From contig NZ_JALKAP010000009.1 of assembly GCF_023016045.1 (NCBI RefSeq), positions 62,001-126,000 on the forward strand: a DNA stretch of 64,000 nucleotides, in the 5' to 3' direction. This DNA comes from Marinobacter sp. S6332 (GTDB lineage Bacteria > Pseudomonadota > Gammaproteobacteria > Pseudomonadales > Oleiphilaceae). The notes beneath the pieces were generated by a model. That model was not told the DNA's origin. It made no database searches and saw only the letters and a list, made by a program, of their open reading frames with translations. Numbering within the stretch: the first letter of the stretch is position 1; each line of letters opens with the position of its first letter. A program made the translations under genes and the position numbers. Of this stretch, positions 18,270-27,293 are shown piece after piece.

Positions 18270-20432
18270 TTATGTAGCCTTGCGTAAGCGAACTGCAGGT
18301 TTTCCGTTGTCGTCATCTAAGGTTTGTCGGCAGGAGGGATAATTACTGCAGCCCCAGAACCAGCCTTTCTTGCCTTTTCTGCGCACTAGGGGCGAAAAGC
18401 AGTGCGGGCAGGGCACTGGTTTTTCGCCGGTGCCATCCTTCGGTGCTGAATCTTCAATTGGTCGGGTTCCTCGGCACTCGGGGTATCTGGTGCAGGCGAA
18501 AAATCGGCCGAATTTGCCATCCCTTTCGGTCATTAGCGCGCGGCACTTGGGGCAGTTTGGTGCCTTGCTTTGAGGCTCTGAAACCCGCGTTCCCACATTA
18601 GGGCCAATAAACAGCCTTATTTCTGCTTTTAATGTTTCCAGAAATTTACGCGGGTCGTCTTCACCTCTGCGAATGCTCTCAAGGGTCGCCTCCCAAACTG
18701 CCGTTCTGTCCGGCGTACTAACCGATTCCGGCAGTGCACCGATCAGGGTTTTGCCCTTGTCGGTCGCGCGAATATGTTTGCTGTCACGGTATAAATAGTC
18801 GCGCTTGAAAAGCGTGTCGATAATGCTCGCGCGGGTTGCCTCCGTGCCTAAGCCATCAGTCTCACGCAGGGTTTTTCTAAGCTCGGGGTCAGTTACAAAT
18901 CGGGCGATGTTGGTCATTGCCGAAAGCAGCGTTGCATCAGTGAAGTGCTGGGGTGGCTGAGTTTTGCGCTCGTTTACACTGCTATCTTCGCAGAGTACCG
19001 GTTCGCCTTTACTCAGGCGTGGCAGTGGTGGCTTCTCTGCCTCTCTACTCGTTTCACGCAGTTTTAACTCCAGTTTTTTCCAACCTGGCGTGAGTACCGC
19101 TGTCTCTGTAGCTCGAAACTTATGCTCTGCAACCCGCACGGTCAATCGGCCTTCGCGGTGAATGGCATCCGCAAAAAACTGCATGAGGTAGTAGCGGCTG
19201 ATTAAATTATAGATTTTTTGTTCAGCGTCGCTGAGTTTTCCGTTCGGTGCCGTTCGGCTAGTTGGAATAATGGCATGGTGCGCATCGACTTTTTTATCGT
19301 TCCAAGCCGCGGTTCTGCGGCTCAAGTCTGCACTGCTACAGGCGTTTGAAAGGTCTGCTGAGACTCGTGCAATCGCGCCCACAACCTGCTCGCGCTGGGC
19401 AAAGTGGCCTTCTGGCAGGTATCGAGAATCGGAACGGGGGTAGGTGATGAGTTGGTGGCGTTCGTAAAGATTCTGGGCTGTGTCGAGTACGTCTTTGGCA
19501 CCCATGCGAAAAAGACGACCCGCTTCAATTTGCAGAGCCGACAGAGATAAGGGCAAAGGCGGCGCTTCTGGTCGGTCGCGAAAGCGGGATTCGACGATTG
19601 AACCGGGTCGGCTATGAATGCTGGCGGCAATTTGCTCGGCGGTGGCTCGGTCTAGCAAGCAGTTTTCTTCGTCCAGATAGTCCTGAAACTGCTCATCCGG
19701 CAGCCATCGCGCCGTGAACACTTGCTGGTCGGCTTCTTCTTCCTGTGCTTTGAAGCGGGCTTCAATGCGGAAGTAGGGTTTGGGCTCAAAATTCTCAATG
19801 GTGTTATCGCGCTCAACCACCAGTCCCAGTACCGGGGTTTGTACTCGCCCCACGGAGTAGACGCCTTTTTGCCCTTGCTGTTGGTAGTTCAACGTGTAGA
19901 AGCGGGTTAGGTTGATGCCATAAAGCCAGTCGGCGCGTTGTCGGGCGAGGGCTGAGTGGGACAGCCGCCTGAATTCCTGGTTATCTCTGGGCTGTTGTAT
20001 GGCTTTGGCGACTGCTGCAGGCGTCAGGTCGTTAATAAGTATGCGTTTTACCGGCGCTCTGGTTCCGAAGTAGCGTATTACCTCGTCTACTAGCAACTGG
20101 CCTTCCCGGTCTGGATCGCCTGCATGAACGATGGTCGTTGCCTTCCGGATTAGGGCCTCCAAGGCATTCAGCTGTTGGCGTACGCTGTCTTTAGGAGTTA
20201 GCTGCCATTTGTCCGGATACATGGGTAGGTCGTGCTGACGCCATGTTTTCCATGCCGGGTTGTAGCTGGCGGGTTCTGCTGGTTCTAGCAGGTGGCCAAT
20301 ACACCAGCTTACGGTGGCCGCTTCGCTGCCTTGGCCACAACGAATCCAGCCCTGACCTTTTTGGTAGGGGCCGGGGAGTGCGGCGGCAATGGCCCTGCCA
20401 AGGCTGGGTTTTTCGGCGATATAGAGGAGCAT
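18270..20432 (-). CDS. topB: DNA topoisomerase III
   Basis: The 720-aa type IA topoisomerase has an N-terminal Toprim domain (LYIAEKPSLGRAIA, VHAGDPDREGQLL). The active-site tyrosine lies in LITYPRSDSRYLP. Two C-terminal zinc ribbons are seen (CPKCRALMTER with CTRYPECRG, and CPHCFSPLVRRKG with CSNYPSCRQ), making it longer than E. coli TopB (653 aa). It decatenates DNA and resolves recombination or replication intermediates. A large inverted repeat separates its start from bolA. Confidence 0.95.
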   Translation of the reverse strand: MLLYIAEKPSLGRAIAAALPGPYQKGQGWIRCGQGSEAATVSWCIGHLLEPAEPASYNPAWKTWRQHDLPMYPDKWQLTPKDSVRQQLNALEALIRKATTIVHAGDPDREGQLLVDEVIRYFGTRAPVKRILINDLTPAAVAKAIQQPRDNQEFRRLSHSALARQRADWLYGINLTRFYTLNYQQQGQKGVYSVGRVQTPVLGLVVERDNTIENFEPKPYFRIEARFKAQEEEADQQVFTARWLPDEQFQDYLDEENCLLDRATAEQIAASIHSRPGSIVESRFRDRPEAPPLPLSLSALQIEAGRLFRMGAKDVLDTAQNLYERHQLITYPRSDSRYLPEGHFAQREQVVGAIARVSADLSNACSSADLSRRTAAWNDKKVDAHHAIIPTSRTAPNGKLSDAEQKIYNLISRYYLMQFFADAIHREGRLTVRVAEHKFRATETAVLTPGWKKLELKLRETSREAEKPPLPRLSKGEPVLCEDSSVNERKTQPPQHFTDATLLSAMTNIARFVTDPELRKTLRETDGLGTEATRASIIDTLFKRDYLYRDSKHIRATDKGKTLIGALPESVSTPDRTAVWEATLESIRRGEDDPRKFLETLKAEIRLFIGPNVGTRVSEPQSKAPNCPKCRALMTERDGKFGRFFACTRYPECRGTRPIEDSAPKDGTGEKPVPCPHCFSPLVRRKGKKGWFWGCSNYPSCRQTLDDDNGKPAVRLRKAT

Positions 20433-20544
20433 GTTTGGGTATGGCTGTGTCTGGTTTTGGGGTGGTGGGGAATGTGGCGGTTTGGGTGTGGGGTGTCAAG
20501 GTTCGGGGGCTGCTTGTTCTGTAGTAGACTGTTGTTTTGGAGTT

Positions 20545-20655
20545 AGTGGACGTGGGGCTGGCCTTTCCAAAACACGCCGTGAACCCGTCCGTGGGGGCTT
20601 GGTGTTGCCATCCTTGGCAACACACAGTTTTGGAAAGGCCAGCCCCACGCCCACT
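20545..20655. repeat. Large inverted repeat with a nested hairpin
   Basis: Arms at 20545-20573 and 20627-20655 pair over 29 bp with one mismatch; the inner 23 bp (20551-20573 with 20627-20649) are perfect. The 53-nt loop holds a further hairpin, GTGTTGCCA / TGGCAACAC (20602-20623). There is no ORF in it. It lies between the divergent topB and bolA genes, so it is not a normal terminator position. It looks like a dispersed intergenic palindromic (REP/MITE-like) element, but other copies must be searched. Confidence 0.75.
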
Positions 20656-20710
20656 TCATACTCCGGAGTATCGTCATTTATTTCAGAACGAATGTTGAGA
20701 GTTGATTCTT

Positions 20711-21037
20711 ATGAAAATGCAGAACGCAATTGAAGCCAAGCTGAATGACGCGTTTAGCGCCAGCATTCTTCAGGTAGAGAACGAGAGCCATAAGCACAGT
20801 GTGCCGCCTAACTCCGAAACGCATTTCAAGGTGACCATGGTGTCACCAGCGTTTGCAGGGCAGATGAAGGTTAGGCGGCATCAAGCTATTTACAAGGTGC
20901 TTTCTGAGGAGTTGGAGATGGCTGGTGGCGTGCATGCGTTGGCGTTGCATCTATACTCTCCAGAGGAGTGGGAGGCGTCTGGGCAGGTTGCGCCTTCTTC
21001 GCCGAATTGTATGGGTGGTTCCAAGGCTGATGCTTAA
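20711..21037 (+). CDS. bolA: BolA family protein
   Basis: The 108-aa product has the BolA signature: a His in the ENESHKHSVPPNSETHFKV stretch, VSPAFAGQMKVRRHQ and the C-terminal HALALHLYSPEEW. BolA works with a monothiol glutaredoxin in iron-sulfur cluster handling and shapes cell morphology and biofilm responses. I prefer the ATG at 20711 to the in-frame TTG at 20702. It is divergent from topB and followed by yciO after 42 bp. Confidence 0.9.
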   Translation: MKMQNAIEAKLNDAFSASILQVENESHKHSVPPNSETHFKVTMVSPAFAGQMKVRRHQAIYKVLSEELEMAGGVHALALHLYSPEEWEASGQVAPSSPNCMGGSKADA

Positions 21038-21079
21038 TAAGCGGCTTCAGGCGGTTAAAAAACAAAATGGAGGGCTTTT

Positions 21080-21700
21080 ATGAGCCAGTTTTTTCAGATT
21101 CATCCGGAAAATCCTCAAAAGCGGTTGATCAAGCAGGCTGTTGAGATTCTTCGTGGTGGCGGTGTGATTGTGTATCCCACTGACTCCGGGTATGCCCTTG
21201 GGTGCCATTTGGGTGAGAAGCCGGCTGCGGACAAGATAAAGCGTATTCGAAAGCTGGATGATAAGCATAACTTCACACTCGTGTGCCGGGACCTCTCGGA
21301 TATCGGCGTTTATGCCAAGGTAGATAACACTCAGTACCGGCTACTGAAAACCTTCACGCCGGGGCCGTATACCTTTATTCTGGATGCAACGAGTGAAGTG
21401 CCAAGACGTTTGCTGAACCCGAAGCGGCGCACGATTGGCGTGCGGGTTCCTGATAATGCGATAGTCCGCGATCTGTTGGGTGAGCTTGGCGAGCCTATTA
21501 TGAGCAGCACGCTGATTTTACCGGGTGAGTCGGACCCTATGACGGACCCTTACGATATCCGAGATACGCTGCAGCATGAGCTTGATCTGATTATCGATGG
21601 TGGGTTTTGTGGCATGGAGCCAACCACAGTGGTGAACTTCACTGGCGATTTGCCGGAGGTTACCCGAGTGGGCAAGGGTGATCCTGCACCCTTTGAGTGA
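21080..21700 (+). CDS. yciO: YciO-type L-threonylcarbamoyladenylate synthase homologue
   Basis: The 206-aa Sua5/YciO/YrdC protein matches E. coli YciO in length and start (MSQFFQIHPENPQ), and through VIVYPTDSGYALGC, PGPYTFIL, KRRTIGVRVP and SSTLILPGE. The family makes the threonylcarbamoyl-AMP intermediate for tRNA t6A37. YciO itself is a paralogue with weak or uncertain t6A activity. A GGAG site precedes the ATG. It is co-directional with bolA. Confidence 0.92.
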   Translation: MSQFFQIHPENPQKRLIKQAVEILRGGGVIVYPTDSGYALGCHLGEKPAADKIKRIRKLDDKHNFTLVCRDLSDIGVYAKVDNTQYRLLKTFTPGPYTFILDATSEVPRRLLNPKRRTIGVRVPDNAIVRDLLGELGEPIMSSTLILPGESDPMTDPYDIRDTLQHELDLIIDGGFCGMEPTTVVNFTGDLPEVTRVGKGDPAPFE

Positions 21701-21706
21701 GTTTGC

Positions 21707-22372
21707 TTAGGCCCGAGTATTTAGGTTGAAAGCGTAGTTACCCCGGTTCGCGGCGGCTTCAAACTGGTCTGTTGGGGCAGAACGGCGCAGGGTGTCGTAG
21801 CGGTGTACGAGATCCTGCAGGCCGTTAAATTGCTGATTTTCACTGACCAGTGTATCGAGCAGTGAATTATTTACCCCATAGGCCTGATTGAGCTTTAGGG
21901 CGTTGTCCATAAAGTGCAATGTGGGTTCGTTGACGCTCAGGCGGCTGAAGGCATCCTCAAAATTCTTGTTCACGTTTAAGTCGTTTTCGATTCGGGTGCG
22001 GGTTTCTTCCGCCAAATTTCCACCCACTTCAATTTTACCGTTTTCGTTTTTGTTGACACTTATCGCCGAGTTGGGATTTAAGTTGTACTCGGCAAGTTTG
22101 TGCCGCAGCGTTTCCCGTATGAAGGCAAGATCCTGCCCCACCGTTTGCTTATAGTCAGCCAGAGGCAGCTTCTGTGATTTCAGCCTGCTAGCATCACCTA
22201 GCGATGCCCCGGATGGTGTAAAACGGTCGTCCCCCGGGCCTGCAGGTTGAAGCGGGTCTGCGCCGCCCATGCCTTTAGCTTTCTGGCCCTCCGCATCACT
22301 TATCGCCGAGCGCTTCTCCAAGCTCTGCTGGAAGCGGGTGCTTGCCTGTATAAGAGATGTCAGCAACGACAT
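21707..22372 (-). CDS. Hypothetical protein
   Basis: The 221-aa soluble protein has no recognised domain. It is helical and Asn/Gln-rich (NVNKNFEDAF, LVSENQQFNGLQ), with a Gly/Pro-rich linker near 35-60 (GMGGADPLQPAGPGDD). It has no signal peptide or membrane segment. The LTSLIQASTRFQQSLEKRSA start resembles small export or flagellar-associated chaperone-like proteins only loosely. It converges with yciO with a 6-bp gap. I do not assign a function. Confidence 0.6.
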   Translation of the reverse strand: MSLLTSLIQASTRFQQSLEKRSAISDAEGQKAKGMGGADPLQPAGPGDDRFTPSGASLGDASRLKSQKLPLADYKQTVGQDLAFIRETLRHKLAEYNLNPNSAISVNKNENGKIEVGGNLAEETRTRIENDLNVNKNFEDAFSRLSVNEPTLHFMDNALKLNQAYGVNNSLLDTLVSENQQFNGLQDLVHRYDTLRRSAPTDQFEAAANRGNYAFNLNTRA

Positions 22373-22472
22373 AGCGTGTATTCCTCCACCGGCCCGCAGA
22401 AGCGCGCCAGAAAATTATCGTCTATGATCTAGTGGAAGCACATTCCGGGCCAGTCGATGATAATCCCGGTTT

Positions 22473-22486
22473 CTGATCTAAATCAG
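22473..22486. promoter_or_regulatory. FNR/CRP-like dyad upstream of the chemoreceptor
   Basis: CTGAT-CTAA-ATCAG is a perfect 5-bp-arm dyad with 4-bp spacing, close to the FNR/Anr layout TTGAT-N4-ATCAA. It lies 113 bp upstream of the heme-motif chemoreceptor gene, which would fit oxygen or redox control. The outer bases deviate from consensus, so this is tentative. Confidence 0.35.
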
Positions 22487-22598
22487 TAAATATTTGACGC
22501 ATATCTATAAAGTTAAACGTCGTTTTGCCGTCAACCACTTAGGATGCTCTAAATTGCCGGGTTGAGCTGGCGTTCATTGTTCTTGTGACCGGGTCGCT

Positions 22599-24221
22599 AT
22601 GAAAAAACAATATTCCATTCGCTTTTTGCTGCTCGCTGCACTGGCAGCGGCATTCTCTCTTATTCTGGTTTTCACCATACTGTTTAGCGCGAGTGCGCAG
22701 CGCGATCACATGGAGGAGTTCAGCCATAAGTACGTGGATGGCCTAGCCAAATCCTATTTTGATGGCCTGAACACCATGATGGTTACTGGCACTATCAGCA
22801 ACCGCGATGTACTTCGGGACAAAGTAATGGCCCCGGCAGACGTGCTAGACGTGAGAGTAATCCGCAGCGATCAGCTGAACCGCATGTTTGGCAGCGGCAC
22901 CGCAGCAGAGAAAACCCGTGATTCTGATGACAGAAAAGCGCTGGCTGGCCAGCGAATTGAGCGCTACTCAAATAACGAGGATGGGCGTGTTTATACGTTG
23001 ATTGACCCGGTTATCGCCCGAGAAGATTACCAGGGTGTAAATTGCTTGGGTTGCCATCAGGCACAAGAGGGCGATGTGCTTGGTGCGATACGTGTGGACT
23101 ACTCTCTTGCTGAAAGCGATGACGCCTTGCACCAGCAATTATTCGCCAGTGGTGGAATTCAAATAGCTATCTTTGTTGCGGTGTTTTTCCTGACCGGGTT
23201 GGTTTTGAATCGATTGGTTTTCTCCCGGTTGCGTCGGCTTCAGCGGAGTATGGATGAGATTTCCCAAAACTCCGATCTCACCATTGAGCTGGATGTCTCT
23301 CGCAATGACGAAATCGGCTCCGTCTCTCTGGCATTTAATCGCATGATGGCGAAAATCCGTGAAAGCATGCATACGGTTATGGATAACGCTGCAAAGGTTG
23401 AGCAGGCAGCGCGCAGTATCGCTGCAAAAGCTGAAACCACGGGCCGTGAAGTTATGGCTCAGAAAGACAACACCGATCAGGTTGCCAGCGCCACCACCGA
23501 AATGGCCGCATCGGCTGTGCAGGTGCGTGAAAACGCCATTCATACAACTCGCAAGTCGTCTGAAACTGCTGAGTCTGCGAACAGTGGCGAGCAACTTGCG
23601 CGCGCCGCCGTTGAGGGCATTGAAGCATTGAATACAGAGGTTGAAGGCGGCGCTAAGAGAATCGAAGATCTCAATCAGCGCACAGGCCAGATGGCGAGCA
23701 TGTTGGAAGAGATTTCCAATATTGCCGAACAAACCAACTTACTGGCGCTGAATGCAGCTATCGAGGCCGCCAGAGCTGGGGAGCAGGGGCGTGGTTTCTC
23801 GGTTGTAGCGGACGAGGTTCGGGCTTTGGCATCGCGTACTCAGGTTTCCACAGAGGAAATCCGGAAAACCATTAACGATCTTAAAAGTGAAGTGGTGGAC
23901 TGTGTTGCAACTATGAGCCATGCGTCTGATATGGCGGGGCAACAGGTAGAAGCTATCTTGAAAGTAGAATCCGAGTTGCAGGACATTGCAGCTGCAGTTC
24001 GCGAGATTGCATCGCTCAATCTGGAAATGGAAAGCGCGGCGAATGAGCAAAGTGATGTGTCGGAAGCCATCAATCAGAATGTTATTGAAATCAGCCGTTC
24101 GGCAGAGCAGGCATCCACAGATGCTCAGGAAACGGCGAATATAGCGGGGGATTTGTTGGTTATGGCGGAAACGCTCAGGGAGACCATCGAGCAATTTCGC
24201 TTGGCCGAAAAGAACCGCTAA
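22599..24221 (+). CDS. Methyl-accepting chemotaxis protein with a periplasmic c-type heme motif
   Basis: The 540-aa chemoreceptor has TM1 at about 9-31 and a periplasmic sensor domain of about 150 residues. The sensor carries a CxxCH motif (CLGCH, 149-153). TM2 follows (about 183-207), then HAMP (about 205-260) and a classic MCP signalling domain (hairpin EQTNLLALNAAIEAARAGEQGRGFSVVADEVR). The CxxCH suggests a covalently bound heme c, as in DUF3365-type redox or gas sensors. It would couple to CheA/CheW at the poles. A Rho-independent hairpin follows the stop. Confidence 0.92.
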   Translation: MKKQYSIRFLLLAALAAAFSLILVFTILFSASAQRDHMEEFSHKYVDGLAKSYFDGLNTMMVTGTISNRDVLRDKVMAPADVLDVRVIRSDQLNRMFGSGTAAEKTRDSDDRKALAGQRIERYSNNEDGRVYTLIDPVIAREDYQGVNCLGCHQAQEGDVLGAIRVDYSLAESDDALHQQLFASGGIQIAIFVAVFFLTGLVLNRLVFSRLRRLQRSMDEISQNSDLTIELDVSRNDEIGSVSLAFNRMMAKIRESMHTVMDNAAKVEQAARSIAAKAETTGREVMAQKDNTDQVASATTEMAASAVQVRENAIHTTRKSSETAESANSGEQLARAAVEGIEALNTEVEGGAKRIEDLNQRTGQMASMLEEISNIAEQTNLLALNAAIEAARAGEQGRGFSVVADEVRALASRTQVSTEEIRKTINDLKSEVVDCVATMSHASDMAGQQVEAILKVESELQDIAAAVREIASLNLEMESAANEQSDVSEAINQNVIEISRSAEQASTDAQETANIAGDLLVMAETLRETIEQFRLAEKNR

Positions 24222-24250
24222 CCGGGCGCCCCTTTTGGGGCAGCTCCGGT
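24221..24250 (+). terminator. Terminator of the chemoreceptor gene
   Basis: Nested palindromes follow the stop directly: GCCCC-TTTT-GGGGC (24228-24241) inside ACCGG ... CCGGT. The unit lies between the convergent mcp and rnk genes and could stop both. Confidence 0.65.
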
Positions 24251-24266
24251 AAGCCTTGCCCGTGGG

Positions 24267-24650
24267 CTAGCCCTCTCGGGTAACTTCAATGATCTTGAGA
24301 TGGATATTGTTGCGGCCACGGATTGGCCATTCGATAGAGTCACCTACCGCAAGCCCTAGCAAAGCGGAGCCCGCAGGGGCCAGAATCGAAATCTTGCCTT
24401 CGCCGGTGCCCACTTCATGGGGGTAAACCAGCGTCAGTTCCTGTTCCTGGCCGCTGTCTTCATTTTGAAAGCGAACCTTTGAATTCATAGTTACTACGTG
24501 CGCGGGCATATCTGCCAGCGGTACCAGTGTGGCGCGGCTCAGCTCATCATCCAGTCCGTCTACCACATCTGAGTCACCCTGTTTTTCAATCAGGGTAGTC
24601 AGCCGATTAAAGTCTTCTTCAGCAACCAAAACTTCCGGCATATCTGCCAT
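24267..24650 (-). CDS. rnk: Rnk-type regulator of nucleoside diphosphate kinase
   Basis: The 127-aa product is a GreA/GreB-family C-terminal-domain protein with a short N-terminal coiled coil (LVAEEDFNRLTTLIEK) and the FKBP-like domain (TLVYPHEVGTGEGKISILAPAGSALLGL). Rnk binds RNA polymerase near the secondary channel, without the long GreA coiled coil. I chose the ATG at 24650 with GGAGAT upstream rather than the in-frame TTG at 24662. It converges on the chemoreceptor gene. Confidence 0.9.
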   Translation of the reverse strand: MADMPEVLVAEEDFNRLTTLIEKQGDSDVVDGLDDELSRATLVPLADMPAHVVTMNSKVRFQNEDSGQEQELTLVYPHEVGTGEGKISILAPAGSALLGLAVGDSIEWPIRGRNNIHLKIIEVTREG

Positions 24651-24662
24651 AGTAATCTCCAA

Positions 24663-25025
24663 AAATAAAATGAGTATTTGAAACTTAAGGGTTCAGGCGC
24701 CGAACCCGACATGTAAAAACGGATTCAGCGAGAAAAGAGGAACGCAGGCAACACACCGGCAGTGCCTGCCTGATGGCGGGCACTTAAATAGTAGAAAGGA
24801 ATGATCTCTGAGAAAAACGTTCTCACAGCTTCACCTAGTGCGTTGTCTGGATAAATAAAGGAAAAGCGGCAACTTGGCCGCTCTGGTTAATTTATAAGCT
24901 TTTGTCGGGTTCCACAAGTGGGCTTATGGAAAACGTAAGAAATAAAGCGCATAACGCCATATTTGTTAGACTGACACCTTAGACGATTCATTCATAAACT
25001 GCATCAGGCAAGGAATTTCTTACCC
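24663..25025. other. Non-coding gap between rnk and the aminotransferase gene
   Basis: This 363-bp spacer must hold both divergent promoters. I see a small 6-bp stem (AGCGGC / GCCGCT, 24865-24882) and an AGGAA ribosome site before the aminotransferase ATG. No ORF with a ribosome site, tRNA or longer repeat is visible. Confidence 0.5.
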
Positions 25026-26156
25026 ATGTCCAAATTGTTTCCTTCTGTTGACCCAGACGGGTTGCTGGAATACTCCGTGGTTTTCAACGACCGCTCGCTA
25101 AATCACATGTCTGCACCGTTTCAGCAAGTTATGCGAGATATCTCGTCAACGCTCCGACAGGTGTACAACGCTAAGGGCGCCGTAATTGTACCCGGTGGCG
25201 GTAGTTTTGGGATGGAGGCTGTAGCCCGCCAGTTCGCGAACGGCGAGCGGTGTCTAATTGTTCGCAACGGCTGGTTCAGCTATCGCTGGACACAGATACT
25301 TGAAGCAGGGCGAATCACTGACAACATCACTGTGCTTCAGGCGCAGGCTTCGGATAACACCGCCAAAGCGGCTTACGCTCCGGTGCCGGCAGAACAGGTT
25401 GCAGAGCGCATCAGAGCCGAAAAGCCTGCAGTGGTATTTGTTCCCCATGTTGAGACCGCTTCCGGGATTGTGCTACCAGACGATTATCTAAAAACCGTTG
25501 GCGATGCAGTAAAAGACGTCAACGGTCTGTTTGTGCTGGACTGTGTTGCTTCCGGTGCTCTTTGGGTTGATACCAAAGCCTGTGGTGTGGATGTGCTGAT
25601 CACGGCGCCGCAAAAAGGTTGGAGCGCCTCACCCTGTGCTGCACTGATCACACTGAGCGAGCGTGCCATTGCACGCATGAATGAAACAACGAGCACCAGT
25701 TTTGCGGCAGACCTGCGCAAATGGTCTCAAATCATGCAGGCTTATGAGTCTGGCAATCACGCCTACCATGCAACCATGCCGACTGACACTTTAGTTGTTC
25801 TCCGCGATGCCATGCTCGAAACGGTAAAAGCTGGTCCGGACCAGCTTTATCAGCGGCAAGAAGAGCTTGGCAAACAGGTGCGTGAGCTGTTTTACAGTGC
25901 CGGCTTCCAAAGCGTTGCCGGGAAAGGTTTCGAATCGTCCAGTGTTGTGGTTTTACACACCGACGATATCAACATTCATAACACCAGCTTATTCCGTGAG
26001 CAGGGCTTGCAGGTAGCCGCCGGTGTACCTCTGATGTGTGGAGAATCGGAGAACTTTCGTACCTTCCGCATGGGGCTGTTTGGTTTGGAAAAACTGAACA
26101 ATCTGGATAGAACGGTTGAGAACCTGAGAGTGGCTTTGGAGGCGATACAAGGCTGA
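25026..26156 (+). CDS. Class V PLP aminotransferase, alanine-glyoxylate/serine-pyruvate type
   Basis: The 376-aa fold type I PLP enzyme has the phosphate-binding loop VPGGGSFGMEA (55-65). The pyridine-binding Asp lies in FVLDCVAS (D172), and the Schiff-base Lys is K197 in APQKGWS. The family transfers amino groups between alanine or serine and glyoxylate or similar 2-oxoacids. It sits 129 bp upstream of an osmolyte-type ABC importer, so serine/glycine or betaine-related metabolism is possible. The exact substrate pair is not readable. Confidence 0.85.
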   Translation: MSKLFPSVDPDGLLEYSVVFNDRSLNHMSAPFQQVMRDISSTLRQVYNAKGAVIVPGGGSFGMEAVARQFANGERCLIVRNGWFSYRWTQILEAGRITDNITVLQAQASDNTAKAAYAPVPAEQVAERIRAEKPAVVFVPHVETASGIVLPDDYLKTVGDAVKDVNGLFVLDCVASGALWVDTKACGVDVLITAPQKGWSASPCAALITLSERAIARMNETTSTSFAADLRKWSQIMQAYESGNHAYHATMPTDTLVVLRDAMLETVKAGPDQLYQRQEELGKQVRELFYSAGFQSVAGKGFESSSVVVLHTDDINIHNTSLFREQGLQVAAGVPLMCGESENFRTFRMGLFGLEKLNNLDRTVENLRVALEAIQG

Positions 26157-26285
26157 TTTCAGGCCGGTAATGGCGCTGGCATGGCAGAGCCATTAGGATT
26201 TCGTGTCGTTCGTTGTAGTAATTTCGTTAAACTCACTGAACTCTGGGCTGCGTAAAGCGGCCCAATGACCAAGAGAGGAATACCT

Positions 26286-27290
26286 GTGACCCTCGTAAAT
26301 ATCAAAGCTCGTCTAGCACGTCTACCCCATGAAGCTCTGGCCCATGGAAATCTGGCCTTAAACAGGGTGCATCGGCGCATATCGCGATCGCTGGTTCGGT
26401 GTGTGGCATTTGCATTGATGTGTGTAACGGGCGCAGTTTCAGCGCAGGGCTCGGTGGTCGTTTCTTCAAAGATCGACACGGAGGGTGGTGTGCTTGGTCA
26501 GATGATTCTGCAGCGTTTGGAGAGCGGCGGTATTCCCGTAGAAAACCGGTTACAGCTTGGCAGCACCAGCATAGTGCGCAGCGCAATTAAAGCGGGTGAA
26601 ATTGACCTGTACCCTGAATATACCGGCAATGCTGCATTCTTTTACGACAAGGCAGATAGCCCAGTTTGGAAGGATGCTGCAAAGGCATACGACATGGCAG
26701 CGGAGCTTGACAGCACCGCTGAAAACATTGTCTGGCTAACGCCTGCGAACGCCAACAATACCTGGGCCATGAGTGTGCGCGGCGATTTGGCGCAGAAGAA
26801 TAACCTAAAAACACTGGAAGATTTGGCCGACTATATCAATGCTGGCAAGCCGTTTAAATTTGCCGCAAGCGCTGAGTTTGTGGAGTCTGCCAGTGCCTTG
26901 CCTGCGTTCCAGAAGGCTTACGGGTTCGAGCTAACATCTGATCAGCTTCTGATCCTCTCCGGTGGTAATACCGCAGCGACCCTAAGGGCAGCGGCCATTA
27001 ACTCCAATGACGTAAATGGCGCTATGGCTTATGGCACCGACGGCGGCCTCAACGCTTTGGGCCTGAAGGTGATGCAAGACACCAAAGGCGTACAGCCGGT
27101 TTATCAACCAACACCCATAATCAGAGCAAGCGTATTGAAGGAATACCCCAACATACGCCCGCTATTAAAGCCGGTGTTTGAATCGCTTGATCTGGAAACC
27201 CTGCAAGCATTGAATGCAAAAGTAGCCGTTGAAGGCGCCCCTGCAGCTGCGGTGGCGAAGGACTATCTGGAAAGCCTTAACCTGGACTAA
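26286..27290 (+). CDS. osmF: Osmoprotectant/betaine ABC transporter substrate-binding protein (YehZ/OsmF-like)
   Basis: The substrate-binding protein belongs to the OpuAC/ProX-like family (SSKIDTEGGVLGQMIL, IDLYPEYTGNAAFF, DTKGVQPVYQPTPIIR). A signal peptide ends near VSAQG after an unusually long basic N-terminus. I prefer the GTG at 26286, which has AGAGGAA upstream, over the ATG at 26265, which has none. It is the first gene of a Z-Y-X-W unit with the same order as E. coli yehZYXW, a low-affinity glycine betaine importer. The ligand is inferred. Confidence 0.88.
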   Translation: MTLVNIKARLARLPHEALAHGNLALNRVHRRISRSLVRCVAFALMCVTGAVSAQGSVVVSSKIDTEGGVLGQMILQRLESGGIPVENRLQLGSTSIVRSAIKAGEIDLYPEYTGNAAFFYDKADSPVWKDAAKAYDMAAELDSTAENIVWLTPANANNTWAMSVRGDLAQKNNLKTLEDLADYINAGKPFKFAASAEFVESASALPAFQKAYGFELTSDQLLILSGGNTAATLRAAAINSNDVNGAMAYGTDGGLNALGLKVMQDTKGVQPVYQPTPIIRASVLKEYPNIRPLLKPVFESLDLETLQALNAKVAVEGAPAAAVAKDYLESLNLD

Positions 27291-27293
27291 TCA

